Source: Streptomyces niveus
Lineage (GTDB): Bacteria; Actinomycetota; Actinomycetes; Streptomycetales; Streptomycetaceae
Direction of reading: 5' to 3'
Assembly: GCF_001723055.1 (NCBI RefSeq)
Contig: NZ_MDCR01000222.1
Span: 1-33,528, forward strand
DNA: 33,528 nucleotides
Position numbers and translations under genes: made by a program. Numbering within the stretch: position 1 is the first letter of the stretch; each line of letters opens with the position of its first letter. The notes beneath the pieces were generated by a model. That model saw nothing but the letters and a program-made list of their open reading frames with translations, made no database searches and was not told the origin of the DNA. Positions 15,014-22,996 of this stretch are shown here, one piece after another.

Positions 15014-15037
15014 ATGACCGCACAGGCCGGACCATGA
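15014..15037 (+). CDS. Possible 7-residue leader ORF (MTAQAGP) before sortase
   Basis: ATG 15014 has GGAGG (~14999) at a good distance. The frame ends at TGA 15035-15037, overlapping the sortase ATG (15034-15036) as ATGA. The sortase start itself has no convincing ribosome site, so reinitiation from this mini-ORF would explain its translation. The evidence is spacing only. Confidence 0.35.
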   Translation: MTAQAGP

Positions 15038-15660
15038 GCGTCAAGGGCAGAGCCTGGCTGATAGCCGGCGCCGCGTGTGTCGGCGTGTGGCTCGTCCAGA
15101 ACGGCTCGCAGCACGTCACCCCGCCGATCCCGTCGGCCGCCCAGGCGTTCGCCGCCGGGCCCGGTTTCCACACGGACGCCGCCGCCGACCCGATGCCGGT
15201 CTCCTCACCCGTACGGCTGCGGATACCCGAGATCGGTGTCGACGCGCCCGTCACCCGGCTGGGTCTGACGAAGGACGGCGCCCTGGACGTGCCGCCGGCC
15301 GATGACGGCGACGTCGCGGGCTGGTACGAGCGCGGCGCGACCCCCGGTGCCAAGGGCACGGCGATCATCGCGGGCCATGTGGACAACGCGCGCGGCCCGG
15401 CCGTGTTCTACAGCCTGGGCACCCTGAAGAAGGGCCAGCGGATCGAGGTCACCCGCCAGGACGGGCGGACCGGCGTCTTCACGGTCGACGCGGTCGAGGT
15501 CTACGACAACGAGGACTTCCCCGACCGGAAGGTCTACGGGAAGACGGACCGGGCGGAGCTGCGGGTGATCACCTGCGGCGGCGGATTCTCCGAGAAGACC
15601 GGTTACCGGGGCAACGTCGTGACGTACGCGCACCTCATCGGCGTCCGGCAGCCCGGCTGA
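15034..15660 (+). CDS. Class F sortase
   Basis: 208 aa membrane-anchored transpeptidase. An uncleaved N-terminal signal-anchor (residues ~6-22) is followed by a short linker and the sortase beta-barrel. The catalytic triad is visible: H115 in IIAGHVDN, C181 in RVITCGGGF, and R192 in TGYRGNVVTYAHL. The TCGGGF and YRGN-V-YA contexts are those of class F sortases in Streptomyces and relatives, distinct from class E housekeeping sortases. It would act on the outer face of the membrane. The gene next upstream encodes a signal-peptide/TM/basic-tail protein, presumably its substrate or partner, separated by a strong hairpin. Start ATG 15034 overlaps a small upstream frame (ATGA). Confidence 0.94.
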   Translation: MSVKGRAWLIAGAACVGVWLVQNGSQHVTPPIPSAAQAFAAGPGFHTDAAADPMPVSSPVRLRIPEIGVDAPVTRLGLTKDGALDVPPADDGDVAGWYERGATPGAKGTAIIAGHVDNARGPAVFYSLGTLKKGQRIEVTRQDGRTGVFTVDAVEVYDNEDFPDRKVYGKTDRAELRVITCGGGFSEKTGYRGNVVTYAHLIGVRQPG

Positions 15661-15669
15661 CGGGGTGGC

Positions 15670-16455
15670 TCACGCCGTCCACTGGTCGAAGGCGAGCTTC
15701 GCGACCAGCGAGAACACCACGACGAGCAGCACGCCCCGTACGAACTCGCTGCCCTTCCTGAGCGCCATCCGCGCGCCGAACATGCCGCCCGCCAGGTTGA
15801 ACACCGCCATCAGCGCGGCCAGTTGCCACAGCACGGTGCCCTGGTAGGCGAACATCGCGAGCGCCCCGCCGTTGGTGCAGACGTTGACGATCTTGGCGGT
15901 GGCCGACGCGGTGACAAGATCGAGGTGCAGGACGGCGGTCAGCGCCAGTACGAGGAACGTGCCCGTGCCGGGGCCGAACAGCCCGTCGTAGAAGCCGATC
16001 CCGCCGCCGACGAGCACGACGGCGGTGATGTGCCGGCCCCGGGTGGCGGGGCCGCCGGCCTGCGCCTTGCCGAACGAGGGCCGCAGCAGGACGAAGGCGG
16101 CGACCCCCAGAAGCACCACCATGATCACGGGGCGCAGTACGTCGCTGCTGATCCCGGCGGCGAAGAACGCCCCCGTCATCGACCCGGCGAGCGCCATCAG
16201 CCCGATCCGTACGGCGCTCCTCACGTCCACCGGCGCCTTGCGCGCGTACGTCACGGCGGCGCCCGTGGTGCCGACGATCGCCACGGCCTTGTTGGTGCCG
16301 AGGATGTGCGCGGCGGGGACGTTCGGCAGTCCCAGCAGCATGGCGGGCAGGAGCAGCAGCCCGCCCCCGCCGACCACGGCGTCGATCCAGCCCGCGGCGG
16401 CTGCCGCGAGGCAGAGGACGACGAGCATGGTGAGTGATATGTCGGGCATGATCAT
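15670..16455 (-). CDS. TauE/SafE-family membrane permease
   Basis: 261 aa protein with about eight hydrophobic segments and two repeated halves. The first begins AAAAGWIDAVVGGGGLLLLP with GTNKAVAIVGTTGAAVTY, and the second has GFYDGLFGPGTGTFLVLAL with ASATAKIVNVCTNGGALAMF. The GxxxGxGGG and N-K/A-K-x-x-N repeats define the TauE/SafE (DUF81) family, linked to transport of sulfite, sulfonates or related organosulfur anions. It lies in the plasma membrane. The start is ATG 16455, or ATG 16449 two codons in. It is divergent from the nitrite reductase operon and its stop lies 10 bp from the convergent sortase stop. A role with NirB-type enzymes, which also reduce sulfite weakly, is only a guess. 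Confidence 0.9.
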   Translation of the reverse strand: MIMPDISLTMLVVLCLAAAAAGWIDAVVGGGGLLLLPAMLLGLPNVPAAHILGTNKAVAIVGTTGAAVTYARKAPVDVRSAVRIGLMALAGSMTGAFFAAGISSDVLRPVIMVVLLGVAAFVLLRPSFGKAQAGGPATRGRHITAVVLVGGGIGFYDGLFGPGTGTFLVLALTAVLHLDLVTASATAKIVNVCTNGGALAMFAYQGTVLWQLAALMAVFNLAGGMFGARMALRKGSEFVRGVLLVVVFSLVAKLAFDQWTA

Positions 16456-16536
16456 GACTCTATGGGACGCGGTGGTTGTCCCTTACATCAGCCTCACTCC
16501 ACCTCACATCCCGCGCCGGCCCGCGCTGAGGGCAGC

Positions 16537-16574
16537 GTTCCGAGCGGGAAACAGTGGTGGTGCCGACGGGTAAC
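16537..16574 (+). promoter_or_regulatory. Candidate GlnR box upstream of nitrite reductase genes
   Basis: GTTCC-6-GAAAC-6-GGTGC-6-GTAAC follows the actinobacterial GlnR pattern gTnAc-n6-GaAAc repeated at 11-bp steps. The two b-half-sites match 5/5 (16548-16552) and 4/5 (16570-16574). The a-half-sites are weaker (3/4 and 2/4). It ends 23 bp before ATG 16598. GlnR control of nirB is established in S. coelicolor. Confidence 0.5.
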
Positions 16575-16597
16575 ACCGGCCGCGCAGCCTTGCGGGC

Positions 16598-17914
16598 ATG
16601 GCTGCTGTCGGCGGGGCGAGAGAGATCGTGGTGATCGGCGGGGGCACGGCCGGGGTACGGCTGGCCCAGCGCCTCGCCGCGACCGCCCCTGCCGGCACGG
16701 TGAATCTCACCCTGCTCGGCGAGGAGCCGCACGCCCCGTACAACCGCGTCCTGCTCGCCGAGGTGCTGGCCGGGCGGTACGGCCCCGAGGTCATCGCCCT
16801 CCCGCCGGTCCCCGGCGGCGAGCGGCGCGGTGTCCGGGCCGTACGGATCGACCGCGCCGACCGGCTGGTGCGGTGCGCGGACGGCGGTGTCGTCCCCTAC
16901 GACCGGCTGATCCTCGCGACCGGCTCGAACCCGGTCCTGCCGCCGCTGCGCGGACTGCGGCGACCGGACCACGACGGTCTGCCGGAGGGCGTGCACGCCT
17001 TCCGGACCATGGACGACTGTCTGGCGCTGTCGGCGGCGGTACGGCCCGGAACCCGCGCCGTCGTCATCGGCGGCGGGCTCCTCGGGGTGTCGGCCGCCCG
17101 CGCGCTCGCGGAGCGGGGCGCCCAGGTCGTGCTCGCCCAGCAGGGCCAACACCTGATGGAGCGTCAACTCGACAGGGCGGGCTCGCGGTTGCTGAGGAAC
17201 CAGCTGGAGGCGTGGGGGGTGGAGGTCCACACCGAGTGCCGGGTACGCGGCCTCGTCCGCACGGCCGACGACACCAGGGTGGCGGCCGTCGAACTCGCCG
17301 ACGGCTTCCGTCTCGACGCCGAACTGACCGTCCTGGCCTGCGGTGTACGCCCCCGCACCGGCCTCGCCCGCGCCGCCGGGCTCGATGTCCGGCGCGGCGT
17401 CGTCGTGGACGACGAGCTGCGGACGTCGGACCCCTCCATCCACGCGATCGGTGACTGCGTGGAGCACGACGAGCGGCTGTACGGGCTCGCCGGCGCCGCG
17501 CTCGAACAGGCCGACGTGCTGGCCCGGTTGCTCACCGTGGACCCTTCGGCCCGCTACACCGGCACCCGCTCCCTGACCCGCCTCACCCTGGGCGCGCTCG
17601 CACCGGGAGCCCGGCCCGACGGCCCGTCCGAAGCCTCGCCCGATGCCTTGCCCGAAGTGGCGCCCGAGGTCCCGCTCGACGTCGCCGCGTTCGGTGAGAC
17701 GACCCCTCTCCCCGGCGACGACACCGTCCAGTTGACCGACGCCACCCGGGGCACCTACCGCAAGGTCGTCGTCCGGGGCGACCGGCTCGTCGGCGGTGTG
17801 CTCCTCGGCGACCTCGCCACCGTCGGCACGCTCGCCCGCGCCTGGGAGGACGACGTGCCCCTGCCGCCCACCACCCCGCTGCTCCACCTGCTCACTCCCG
17901 ACGGAGGCTCCTGA
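16598..17914 (+). CDS. NirB-like FAD/NAD(P)H oxidoreductase subunit
   Basis: 438 aa pyridine nucleotide-disulphide oxidoreductase, similar to the N-terminal half of NirB. The FAD-binding IVVIGGGTAGVRLAQRL is at ~10-26, LILATGSNP at ~105, a second nucleotide-binding fold AVVIGGGLLGVSAARAL at ~150, and the FAD-closing SIHAIGDC at ~284. The C-terminal part ends with TYRKVVVRGDRLVGGVLLGD, as in the middle of NirB. A Pro/Glu/Ala/Asp-rich insertion (PDGPSEASPDALPEVAPEVP) interrupts the C-terminal domain where NirB has none. It lacks the Fe-S and siroheme domains. The stop lies one base before nirB's ATG, so it is cotranslated. It probably feeds electrons into nitrite reduction or is a paralogue that arose by duplication. 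No strong ribosome site is visible. Confidence 0.9.
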   Translation: MAAVGGAREIVVIGGGTAGVRLAQRLAATAPAGTVNLTLLGEEPHAPYNRVLLAEVLAGRYGPEVIALPPVPGGERRGVRAVRIDRADRLVRCADGGVVPYDRLILATGSNPVLPPLRGLRRPDHDGLPEGVHAFRTMDDCLALSAAVRPGTRAVVIGGGLLGVSAARALAERGAQVVLAQQGQHLMERQLDRAGSRLLRNQLEAWGVEVHTECRVRGLVRTADDTRVAAVELADGFRLDAELTVLACGVRPRTGLARAAGLDVRRGVVVDDELRTSDPSIHAIGDCVEHDERLYGLAGAALEQADVLARLLTVDPSARYTGTRSLTRLTLGALAPGARPDGPSEASPDALPEVAPEVPLDVAAFGETTPLPGDDTVQLTDATRGTYRKVVVRGDRLVGGVLLGDLATVGTLARAWEDDVPLPPTTPLLHLLTPDGGS

Positions 17915-17915
17915 G

Positions 17916-20459
17916 ATGCCCGACGCAACGTCCCGCCCCACCATCGTGGTCGTCGGCCACGGCATGGTCGGCCAGCGGTTCCTCGAAGCACTCGCCGAGC
18001 ACGGCACGACCGGCCGGGCACGGGTGGTGGTGCTCTGCGAGGAGCCGCGCCCCGCCTACGACCGGGTGCGCCTCACCTCGTACTTCGACGGCCGCACCCC
18101 GGACGAGCTCTCCCTGGCCGAACCGGACTTCATGGCCCGCCACGGGATCGAGCTGCATCTGGACGACCCGGCCGAGGTGGTCGACCGCGCCGCGCGCACG
18201 GTCACCTCGCGCGCCGGGCTGGCCTTCACCTACGACACGCTGGTGCTGGCCACCGGCTCGTACCCCTTCGTTCCGCCGGTGCCCGGCAAGGACGCGACCG
18301 GCTGCTTCGTGTACCGCACGATCGAGGACCTGCTGGCGATCGAGGAGTACGCGAAGACCGCCCGCACCGGCGCCGTGGTGGGCGGCGGGCTGCTCGGCCT
18401 GGAGGCGGCCGGCGCCTTGCAGGGGCTCGAACTCGACACGCACATCGTGGAGTTCGCCCCCCGGCTGATGCCCGTCCAGGTGGACGAGGGCGGCGGCGCG
18501 GCGCTGCTGCGCACCATCGAGGGCATGGGGCTGACCGTCCACACCGGCGTCGGCACCCAGGAGGTGACGACGGACGCGTCGGGCGCGGTCAACGGCATGA
18601 CGCTGTCGGACGGTTCGGTCCTGGCGACGGATCTCGTCGTCTTCTCGGCGGGTGTACGGCCCCGGGACCAGCTCGCGCGTGCCGCGGGGCTGCGGGTCGG
18701 CGAGCGCGGCGGAATCGCCGTCGACGAGCGGTGCCGTACGTCGGATCCACGGATCTTCGCGATCGGCGAGTGCGCGCTCACGGCCGACGGGCGGGTGTAC
18801 GGACTGGTGGCGCCCGGCTACGAGATGGCGCGGACGGCGGCGGACGCGATCGCCGAAGTCACCGAGGACGCGGCCGAGTTCACCGGCGCCGACCTGTCCA
18901 CGAAGCTCAAGCTGCTCGGTGTGGACGTCGCGTCGTTCGGGGACGCGCACGGCGCCGCCACCGGCTGTCTCGACGTCGTGTACGCGGACTCCCGCTCGGG
19001 CGTCTACAAGAAGGTCGTCGTCGGCGCGGACGGCACGCTGCTCGGCGGCGTCCTGGTCGGTGACGCCGACGCGTACGGGATGCTGCGCCCGCTGACCGGT
19101 TCCGTACCGCCCGTACCGCCGGAGCAGCTCGTCCTGCCGCCGGGCGCCGGGACACCGGTCGCGCTCGGCCCGGCGTCGCTGCCGGACAGCGCCGTGATCT
19201 GCAGCTGCCACAACGTGACGAAGGGCGCGATCACCGCCTGCGCGACGCTGCCCGAGGTGAAGAAGTGCACCAAGGCCGGTACGGGCTGCGGCAGTTGCGT
19301 GAAGGTGATCGGTCAGCTCCTGCCGGCGGCGGGCGACGGCGGGCTGTGCGGCTGTTTCCCCCACACGCGGGGCGAGTTGTACGAGATCGTGCGGACCCTG
19401 CGCGTGACGTCGTACGCCGCGCTGCTCGACTCGCACGGCCGCGAGAGCGCGCGCGGGAGTGACGGGTGCGAGATCTGCAAGCCGGCCGTCGGCTCGATCA
19501 TCGCCTCGCTCGCGCCGACGCTGGGGGTGAGCGGCCATGTCCTGGACGGCGAACAGGCCGCGCTCCAGGACACCAACGACCACTTCCTCGCCAACTTGCA
19601 GCGCAACGGCTCGTACTCGATCGTCCCCCGTATCCCGGGTGGTGAGATCACGCCCGAGAAGCTGATCGTGATCGGCGAGGTGGCCAGGGACTTCGGGCTC
19701 TACACGAAGATCACGGGCGGCCAGCGCATCGACCTGTTCGGCGCGCGGGTGGATCAACTTCCGCCGATCTGGGCGCGGTTGGTGGCGGCGGGCTTCGAGT
19801 CGGGGCACGCGTACGGAAAGGCGCTGCGCACCGTGAAGTCGTGCGTCGGACAGACCTGGTGCCGCTACGGCGTGCAGGACTCGGTGAAGATGGCCATCGA
19901 TCTGGAGCTGCGCTACCGCGGGCTGCGCGCGCCGCACAAGCTGAAGTCGGCGGTCTCGGGCTGCGCGCGGGAGTGCGCCGAGGCGCGCGGCAAGGACTTC
20001 GGGATCATCGCGACGGCGGAGGGCTGGAATCTGTACGTCGGCGGCAACGGCGGCGCCGAGCCGCGCCACGCGGATCTGCTGGCCCGGGATCTGGACGACG
20101 CGTCGCTGATCCGGCTGATCGACCGCTTCCTGATGTTCTACATCCGGACCGCCGACCGGCTGGAGCGCACCTCGGCGTGGCTGGGCCGGATCGAGGGCGG
20201 ACTGGACCACGTACGGGACGTGGTCGTGCACGATTCGCTGGGCCTGTGCGGGGAGCTGGAGAAGCTGATGGCCGACCATGTGAGGGGCTACCGCGACGAG
20301 TGGGCCCAGACGCTGGACGACCCGGAGCGGCTGCGCCGATTCGTGTCGTTCGTCAACGCGCCGGGCGCGCCGGACCCGACGGTGCGGTTCGTGCCGGAGC
20401 GCGACCAGGTGAAGCCGGATCTGACGTTTCTGACGCTGGAAGGAGTATCGGCCCGATGA
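17916..20459 (+). CDS. nirB: Assimilatory nitrite reductase large subunit
   Basis: 847 aa, full NirB length; reduces nitrite to ammonium with six electrons from NAD(P)H. Domain order: FAD/NAD(P) oxidoreductase (~8-410), BFD-type [2Fe-2S] domain with C429-x-C431 and C458-x2-C461, a second Cys-rich segment (LCGCF and GCEICKP), then the sulfite/nitrite reductase ferredoxin-like half-domain and the siroheme-4Fe4S domain with C643-x5-C649 (CVGQTWC) and C683-x3-C687 (CARECAEARG). All cofactor ligands are present. GGAGG at ~17903 precedes ATG 17916. A frame extending to 17796 overlaps the upstream gene and is not needed. The stop overlaps nirD (ATGA). Together with the FAD subunit and nirD it forms a three-gene operon, probably under GlnR. 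Confidence 0.97.
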   Translation: MPDATSRPTIVVVGHGMVGQRFLEALAEHGTTGRARVVVLCEEPRPAYDRVRLTSYFDGRTPDELSLAEPDFMARHGIELHLDDPAEVVDRAARTVTSRAGLAFTYDTLVLATGSYPFVPPVPGKDATGCFVYRTIEDLLAIEEYAKTARTGAVVGGGLLGLEAAGALQGLELDTHIVEFAPRLMPVQVDEGGGAALLRTIEGMGLTVHTGVGTQEVTTDASGAVNGMTLSDGSVLATDLVVFSAGVRPRDQLARAAGLRVGERGGIAVDERCRTSDPRIFAIGECALTADGRVYGLVAPGYEMARTAADAIAEVTEDAAEFTGADLSTKLKLLGVDVASFGDAHGAATGCLDVVYADSRSGVYKKVVVGADGTLLGGVLVGDADAYGMLRPLTGSVPPVPPEQLVLPPGAGTPVALGPASLPDSAVICSCHNVTKGAITACATLPEVKKCTKAGTGCGSCVKVIGQLLPAAGDGGLCGCFPHTRGELYEIVRTLRVTSYAALLDSHGRESARGSDGCEICKPAVGSIIASLAPTLGVSGHVLDGEQAALQDTNDHFLANLQRNGSYSIVPRIPGGEITPEKLIVIGEVARDFGLYTKITGGQRIDLFGARVDQLPPIWARLVAAGFESGHAYGKALRTVKSCVGQTWCRYGVQDSVKMAIDLELRYRGLRAPHKLKSAVSGCARECAEARGKDFGIIATAEGWNLYVGGNGGAEPRHADLLARDLDDASLIRLIDRFLMFYIRTADRLERTSAWLGRIEGGLDHVRDVVVHDSLGLCGELEKLMADHVRGYRDEWAQTLDDPERLRRFVSFVNAPGAPDPTVRFVPERDQVKPDLTFLTLEGVSAR

Positions 20460-20800
20460 GCCCGACCGTCTCCCCCGTACTGCAACTCCGCGTGGACGAG
20501 GACTGGTTGCCGGTCTGCGAGCGGTCCGCGCTCATCGCGGGCCGGGGGGTGGCGGCGCTGCTGCCGGACGGCCGGCAGGCTGCGCTGTTCGTGGACCGGG
20601 CGGGCCGTACGTACGCGATCGACAACCGTGATCCGTACTCCGGCGCCCAGGTGCTCTCGCGCGGGCTGACCGGCACCCAGGACGGCCGGGCCTTCGTGGC
20701 GTCGCCGCTGCTGAAGCAGCGCTTCGATCTGGAGACCGGCCGCTGCCTGGACGACGAGTCGGTGGCGGTGACGGTCTACGCCTCCCGGATCGCGTCGTGA
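20456..20800 (+). CDS. nirD: Nitrite reductase small subunit
   Basis: 114 aa Rieske-fold protein of the NirD type. The sheet pattern is visible in DWLPVCERSALIAGRGVAALL, ALFVDRAGRTYAIDNRDPYSGAQVLSRG and RFDLETGRCLDDESVAVTVY. As usual for NirD it lacks the Cys-His pairs that bind a Rieske cluster. It stabilises or assists NirB. ATG 20456 overlaps the nirB stop by 4 bp and is preceded by GGAAGGAG (~20438-20445), showing tight coupling. Last gene of the nitrite reductase operon; 60 bp separate it from the TetR gene. Confidence 0.93.
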   Translation: MSPTVSPVLQLRVDEDWLPVCERSALIAGRGVAALLPDGRQAALFVDRAGRTYAIDNRDPYSGAQVLSRGLTGTQDGRAFVASPLLKQRFDLETGRCLDDESVAVTVYASRIAS

Positions 20801-20825
20801 GCCGGTCGCAATCGGTCGCAATCTT

Positions 20826-20838
20826 GACCGGTCGTTCC
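20826..20838 (+). promoter_or_regulatory. Putative TetR operator, copy 1, on the tetR promoter
   Basis: GACCGGTCGTTCC matches the reverse complement of 21511-21523 (GACCGATCGTTCT) at 11 of 13 positions. It overlaps the -35 TTGACC (20824-20829). With an 18-bp spacer, the -10 is TAGAGT (20848-20853). Transcription would then begin near 20860, at the GTG start, giving a leaderless message. ACCGATCGTTC-like half-sites are common for TetR regulators of this type. Confidence 0.65.
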
Positions 20839-20860
20839 ATATAGGCTTAGAGTCTGGTCC

Positions 20861-21445
20861 GTGGCCAGGACCAAGGAATTCGATCCGGACGCCGCGCTCC
20901 AGTCGGCCCTTGAGCTGTTCTGGCGGCGCGGCTACGAGGCGACGTCCATGGCGGACCTCGTCGACCACCTCGGCATCGGCCGCGCCAGTATCTACGCGAC
21001 GTTCGGCAACAAGCACGAGCTGTACCTGAAGGCGCTGGACCGGTACGGCGAGACACAGGACCCGCCGCTGCTCGACGCCCTGTCGAAGCCGGGTCCCGCA
21101 CTGCCGGCGGTACGGCAGATGGTGCGGCGGTTCGCCGACGAGTCCACCGTCGAGGCGCGGCGCGCGAGGGGCTGCTTCATCACCAACACGGCCGCCGAGC
21201 TGGGGCCGCACGACCCGGAGGCGGCCCGCCGGGTCGAGCTGAGCTGGAGCCACGTCGAGACGCTGACGCACGCGGCGCTCGTCCGGGCGCAGGGGCAGGG
21301 CGAGTTGCCGCCCGACCGCGATCCGCGCGCGCTGGCGCGGATGCTGCTCGTGCTGATGCAGGGCATGCGGGTGGTCGGCAAGACCTCGCGGAATCCGGCG
21401 CGGGTACGCGACGCGGCCGAGCAGGCGCTGACCCTGCTGGACTGA
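20861..21445 (+). CDS. TetR/AcrR-family repressor
   Basis: 194 aa. The N-terminal HTH is clear: FDPDAALQSALELFWRRGYEATSMADLV, then GIGRASIYATFGNKHELYLKAL (~8-55). This is the NemR/YxaF-like group with 'ASIYatFGnKxxLY'. The ligand-binding domain includes ARGCFITNTAAELGPHDPE (~104-122) with the C-F-N-A-E pattern typical of this subgroup, then a C-terminal Met-rich helix (MLLVLMQGMRVVGKT). The start is GTG 20861, probably leaderless. It presumably represses itself and the MFS and SDR genes that follow on the same strand, through the paired operators at 20826 and 21511. The inducer is unknown; electrophiles or drugs are typical for the group. Confidence 0.94.
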   Translation: MARTKEFDPDAALQSALELFWRRGYEATSMADLVDHLGIGRASIYATFGNKHELYLKALDRYGETQDPPLLDALSKPGPALPAVRQMVRRFADESTVEARRARGCFITNTAAELGPHDPEAARRVELSWSHVETLTHAALVRAQGQGELPPDRDPRALARMLLVLMQGMRVVGKTSRNPARVRDAAEQALTLLD

Positions 21446-21510
21446 CGGGACCGGCGCGCCTCACCTCACCTCACCTCGCAGACGGGGCGGTTTTCCGCCG
21501 CCCTCATAAC

Positions 21511-21523
21511 AGAACGATCGGTC
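21511..21523 (-). promoter_or_regulatory. Putative TetR operator, copy 2, before the MFS gene
   Basis: AGAACGATCGGTC on the plus strand is GACCGATCGTTCT on the minus strand, an 11/13 match to the site in front of tetR. It lies 20 bp before the MFS start, in an unusually AT-rich patch (CATAAC before it, AAATAAT after it), so it should overlap the MFS promoter. Confidence 0.65.
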
Positions 21524-21543
21524 CAAATAATCAGGGGGACAGC

Positions 21544-22929
21544 ATGAGCGCGAGCACCACCACGAGCAGCGTCGGCGCACCCGTCCGGCCGGCCGCCGCG
21601 TTCGCGCTCCTCGGCACCGTCCAGGCCACGCTCATCTTCACGCTCGCCGCCCTCGTCGTACCGCTGCCCGACATCGGGCGCGAGTTCGCACTCGACCGGT
21701 CCCAGCTGATCCTGCTCAGCGCCGCGTACGGGCTCACCCTCGCCGGGCTGCTGCTCCTCGGCGGCCGGCTCGCCGACCGGTACGGCGGACGCCGCGCGCT
21801 CACCGCCGGTCTGCTGGTCTTCGCCGCCGCGTCGGCCACCGCACCGCTCGCCCCCGGCTACGAGGCGCTGCTCGCCGGCCGCTTCGCCCAGGGCGTGGGC
21901 GCCGCGCTCATCGCCCCGGCCGCCATGAACGTGCTGCGTACGGTGTTCGCCTCACCCGCCTCGTACGGCAGGGCCGTGGCGACCTGGGGCGGACTCTCCG
22001 TGCTCGGCGCCACCGCCGGAAATCTCGGCTCCGGCGTCATCTCGGCGCTGCTGTCATGGCGTTGGAGCTTCGGCGTACCGCTACTGGTGGCGGGCACGGC
22101 GCTCGCACTCGCGCCCCGGCTGCTGCCCGCCACCCCGCCCGGCGGGGGCCGCTCGCTGGATCTGCCGGGCGCGGTCCTCGCCACCGGCGGGATCACGCTC
22201 GCCAGCTACGGCCTCGTCGTCACCGACGCCCACCCGTGGGATTCCCCGGCGGTGCTCCTGCCGCTGGCGGGCGGGGTCGCGCTCTGCGCGGCGTTCCTGC
22301 TCGCCGAGCGCCGCGCCCGTGACCCGCTGCTGCCGCCGCGCTTCGTCCTCGAACGCCGCCGGGCGACGGGACTGGCGGCCATCGCGCTGACGGCGGCGGG
22401 CACGTCCCTGACGTTCGTCCTGCTCTCGCTCCATCTCCAACAGAAGCTTGGCTACTCGGAGTTGGAGACCTCGGCCGCGTTCGTGCCGTTCGCCCTCGCC
22501 CTGCTGGTGTCGGGGCGGGCCGCCGGGTCGCTGATAACCCGGTACGGGGCGCCGCTCGTCACGGCGGCGGGACTCACGACGGGCGGGGCCGGTCTCGCGC
22601 TGCTCGCGGTGACGGGTCCGGGCGCGGCGGCCGTGCCGTACGCGTACGGGCTGCTGCCCGGCCTGGTCCTGCTCCCGGCGGGCGCCGCCGCGTCCTTCGC
22701 GGGGGCCGCGGTGCTCGCGACCGCCGGGGTGCCCGAGCGGCGGACCGGTCTGGCGGGCGGCGTGCTCAACACGGCCATGGAGCTGGGGCCGACCGTCCTG
22801 TTCGCCGTGCTGCTGTCCCTCGGCGGCGACGCGCTCTCGCTCGCGGTGACGGCGGGGGCGTTCGTCGCGCTCGCCTGCGCCACGGCGGCCACGGCGGCGG
22901 CCCGTGGCGTACGGGCCGACGCCCGCTGA
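21544..22929 (+). CDS. MFS drug-efflux-type transporter
   Basis: 461 aa integral membrane protein with about 14 hydrophobic segments, most like the DHA2 (QacA/EmrB) branch. Motif A appears as GGRLADRYGGRRALTAG after TM2. TM5 carries a motif-C-like GATAGNLGSGVISALLSWRWSFGV region. It probably exports small hydrophobic compounds by proton antiport. GGGGG just upstream (21533-21537) serves ATG 21544. Cotranscribed with the SDR gene (67-bp gap) and repressed by the upstream TetR. Confidence 0.92.
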   Translation: MSASTTTSSVGAPVRPAAAFALLGTVQATLIFTLAALVVPLPDIGREFALDRSQLILLSAAYGLTLAGLLLLGGRLADRYGGRRALTAGLLVFAAASATAPLAPGYEALLAGRFAQGVGAALIAPAAMNVLRTVFASPASYGRAVATWGGLSVLGATAGNLGSGVISALLSWRWSFGVPLLVAGTALALAPRLLPATPPGGGRSLDLPGAVLATGGITLASYGLVVTDAHPWDSPAVLLPLAGGVALCAAFLLAERRARDPLLPPRFVLERRRATGLAAIALTAAGTSLTFVLLSLHLQQKLGYSELETSAAFVPFALALLVSGRAAGSLITRYGAPLVTAAGLTTGGAGLALLAVTGPGAAAVPYAYGLLPGLVLLPAGAAASFAGAAVLATAGVPERRTGLAGGVLNTAMELGPTVLFAVLLSLGGDALSLAVTAGAFVALACATAATAAARGVRADAR

Positions 22930-22996
22930 CCGCCCACCCGACCACCACCACGCACCTTCGCCCACTCACCATCCGTGTCCGACAAGGGAGTTACCC

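Noticed and set aside
17892..20279. 795-codon minus-strand frame opposite nirB
   Set aside because: nirB shows every cofactor motif in the other strand; this frame has none.
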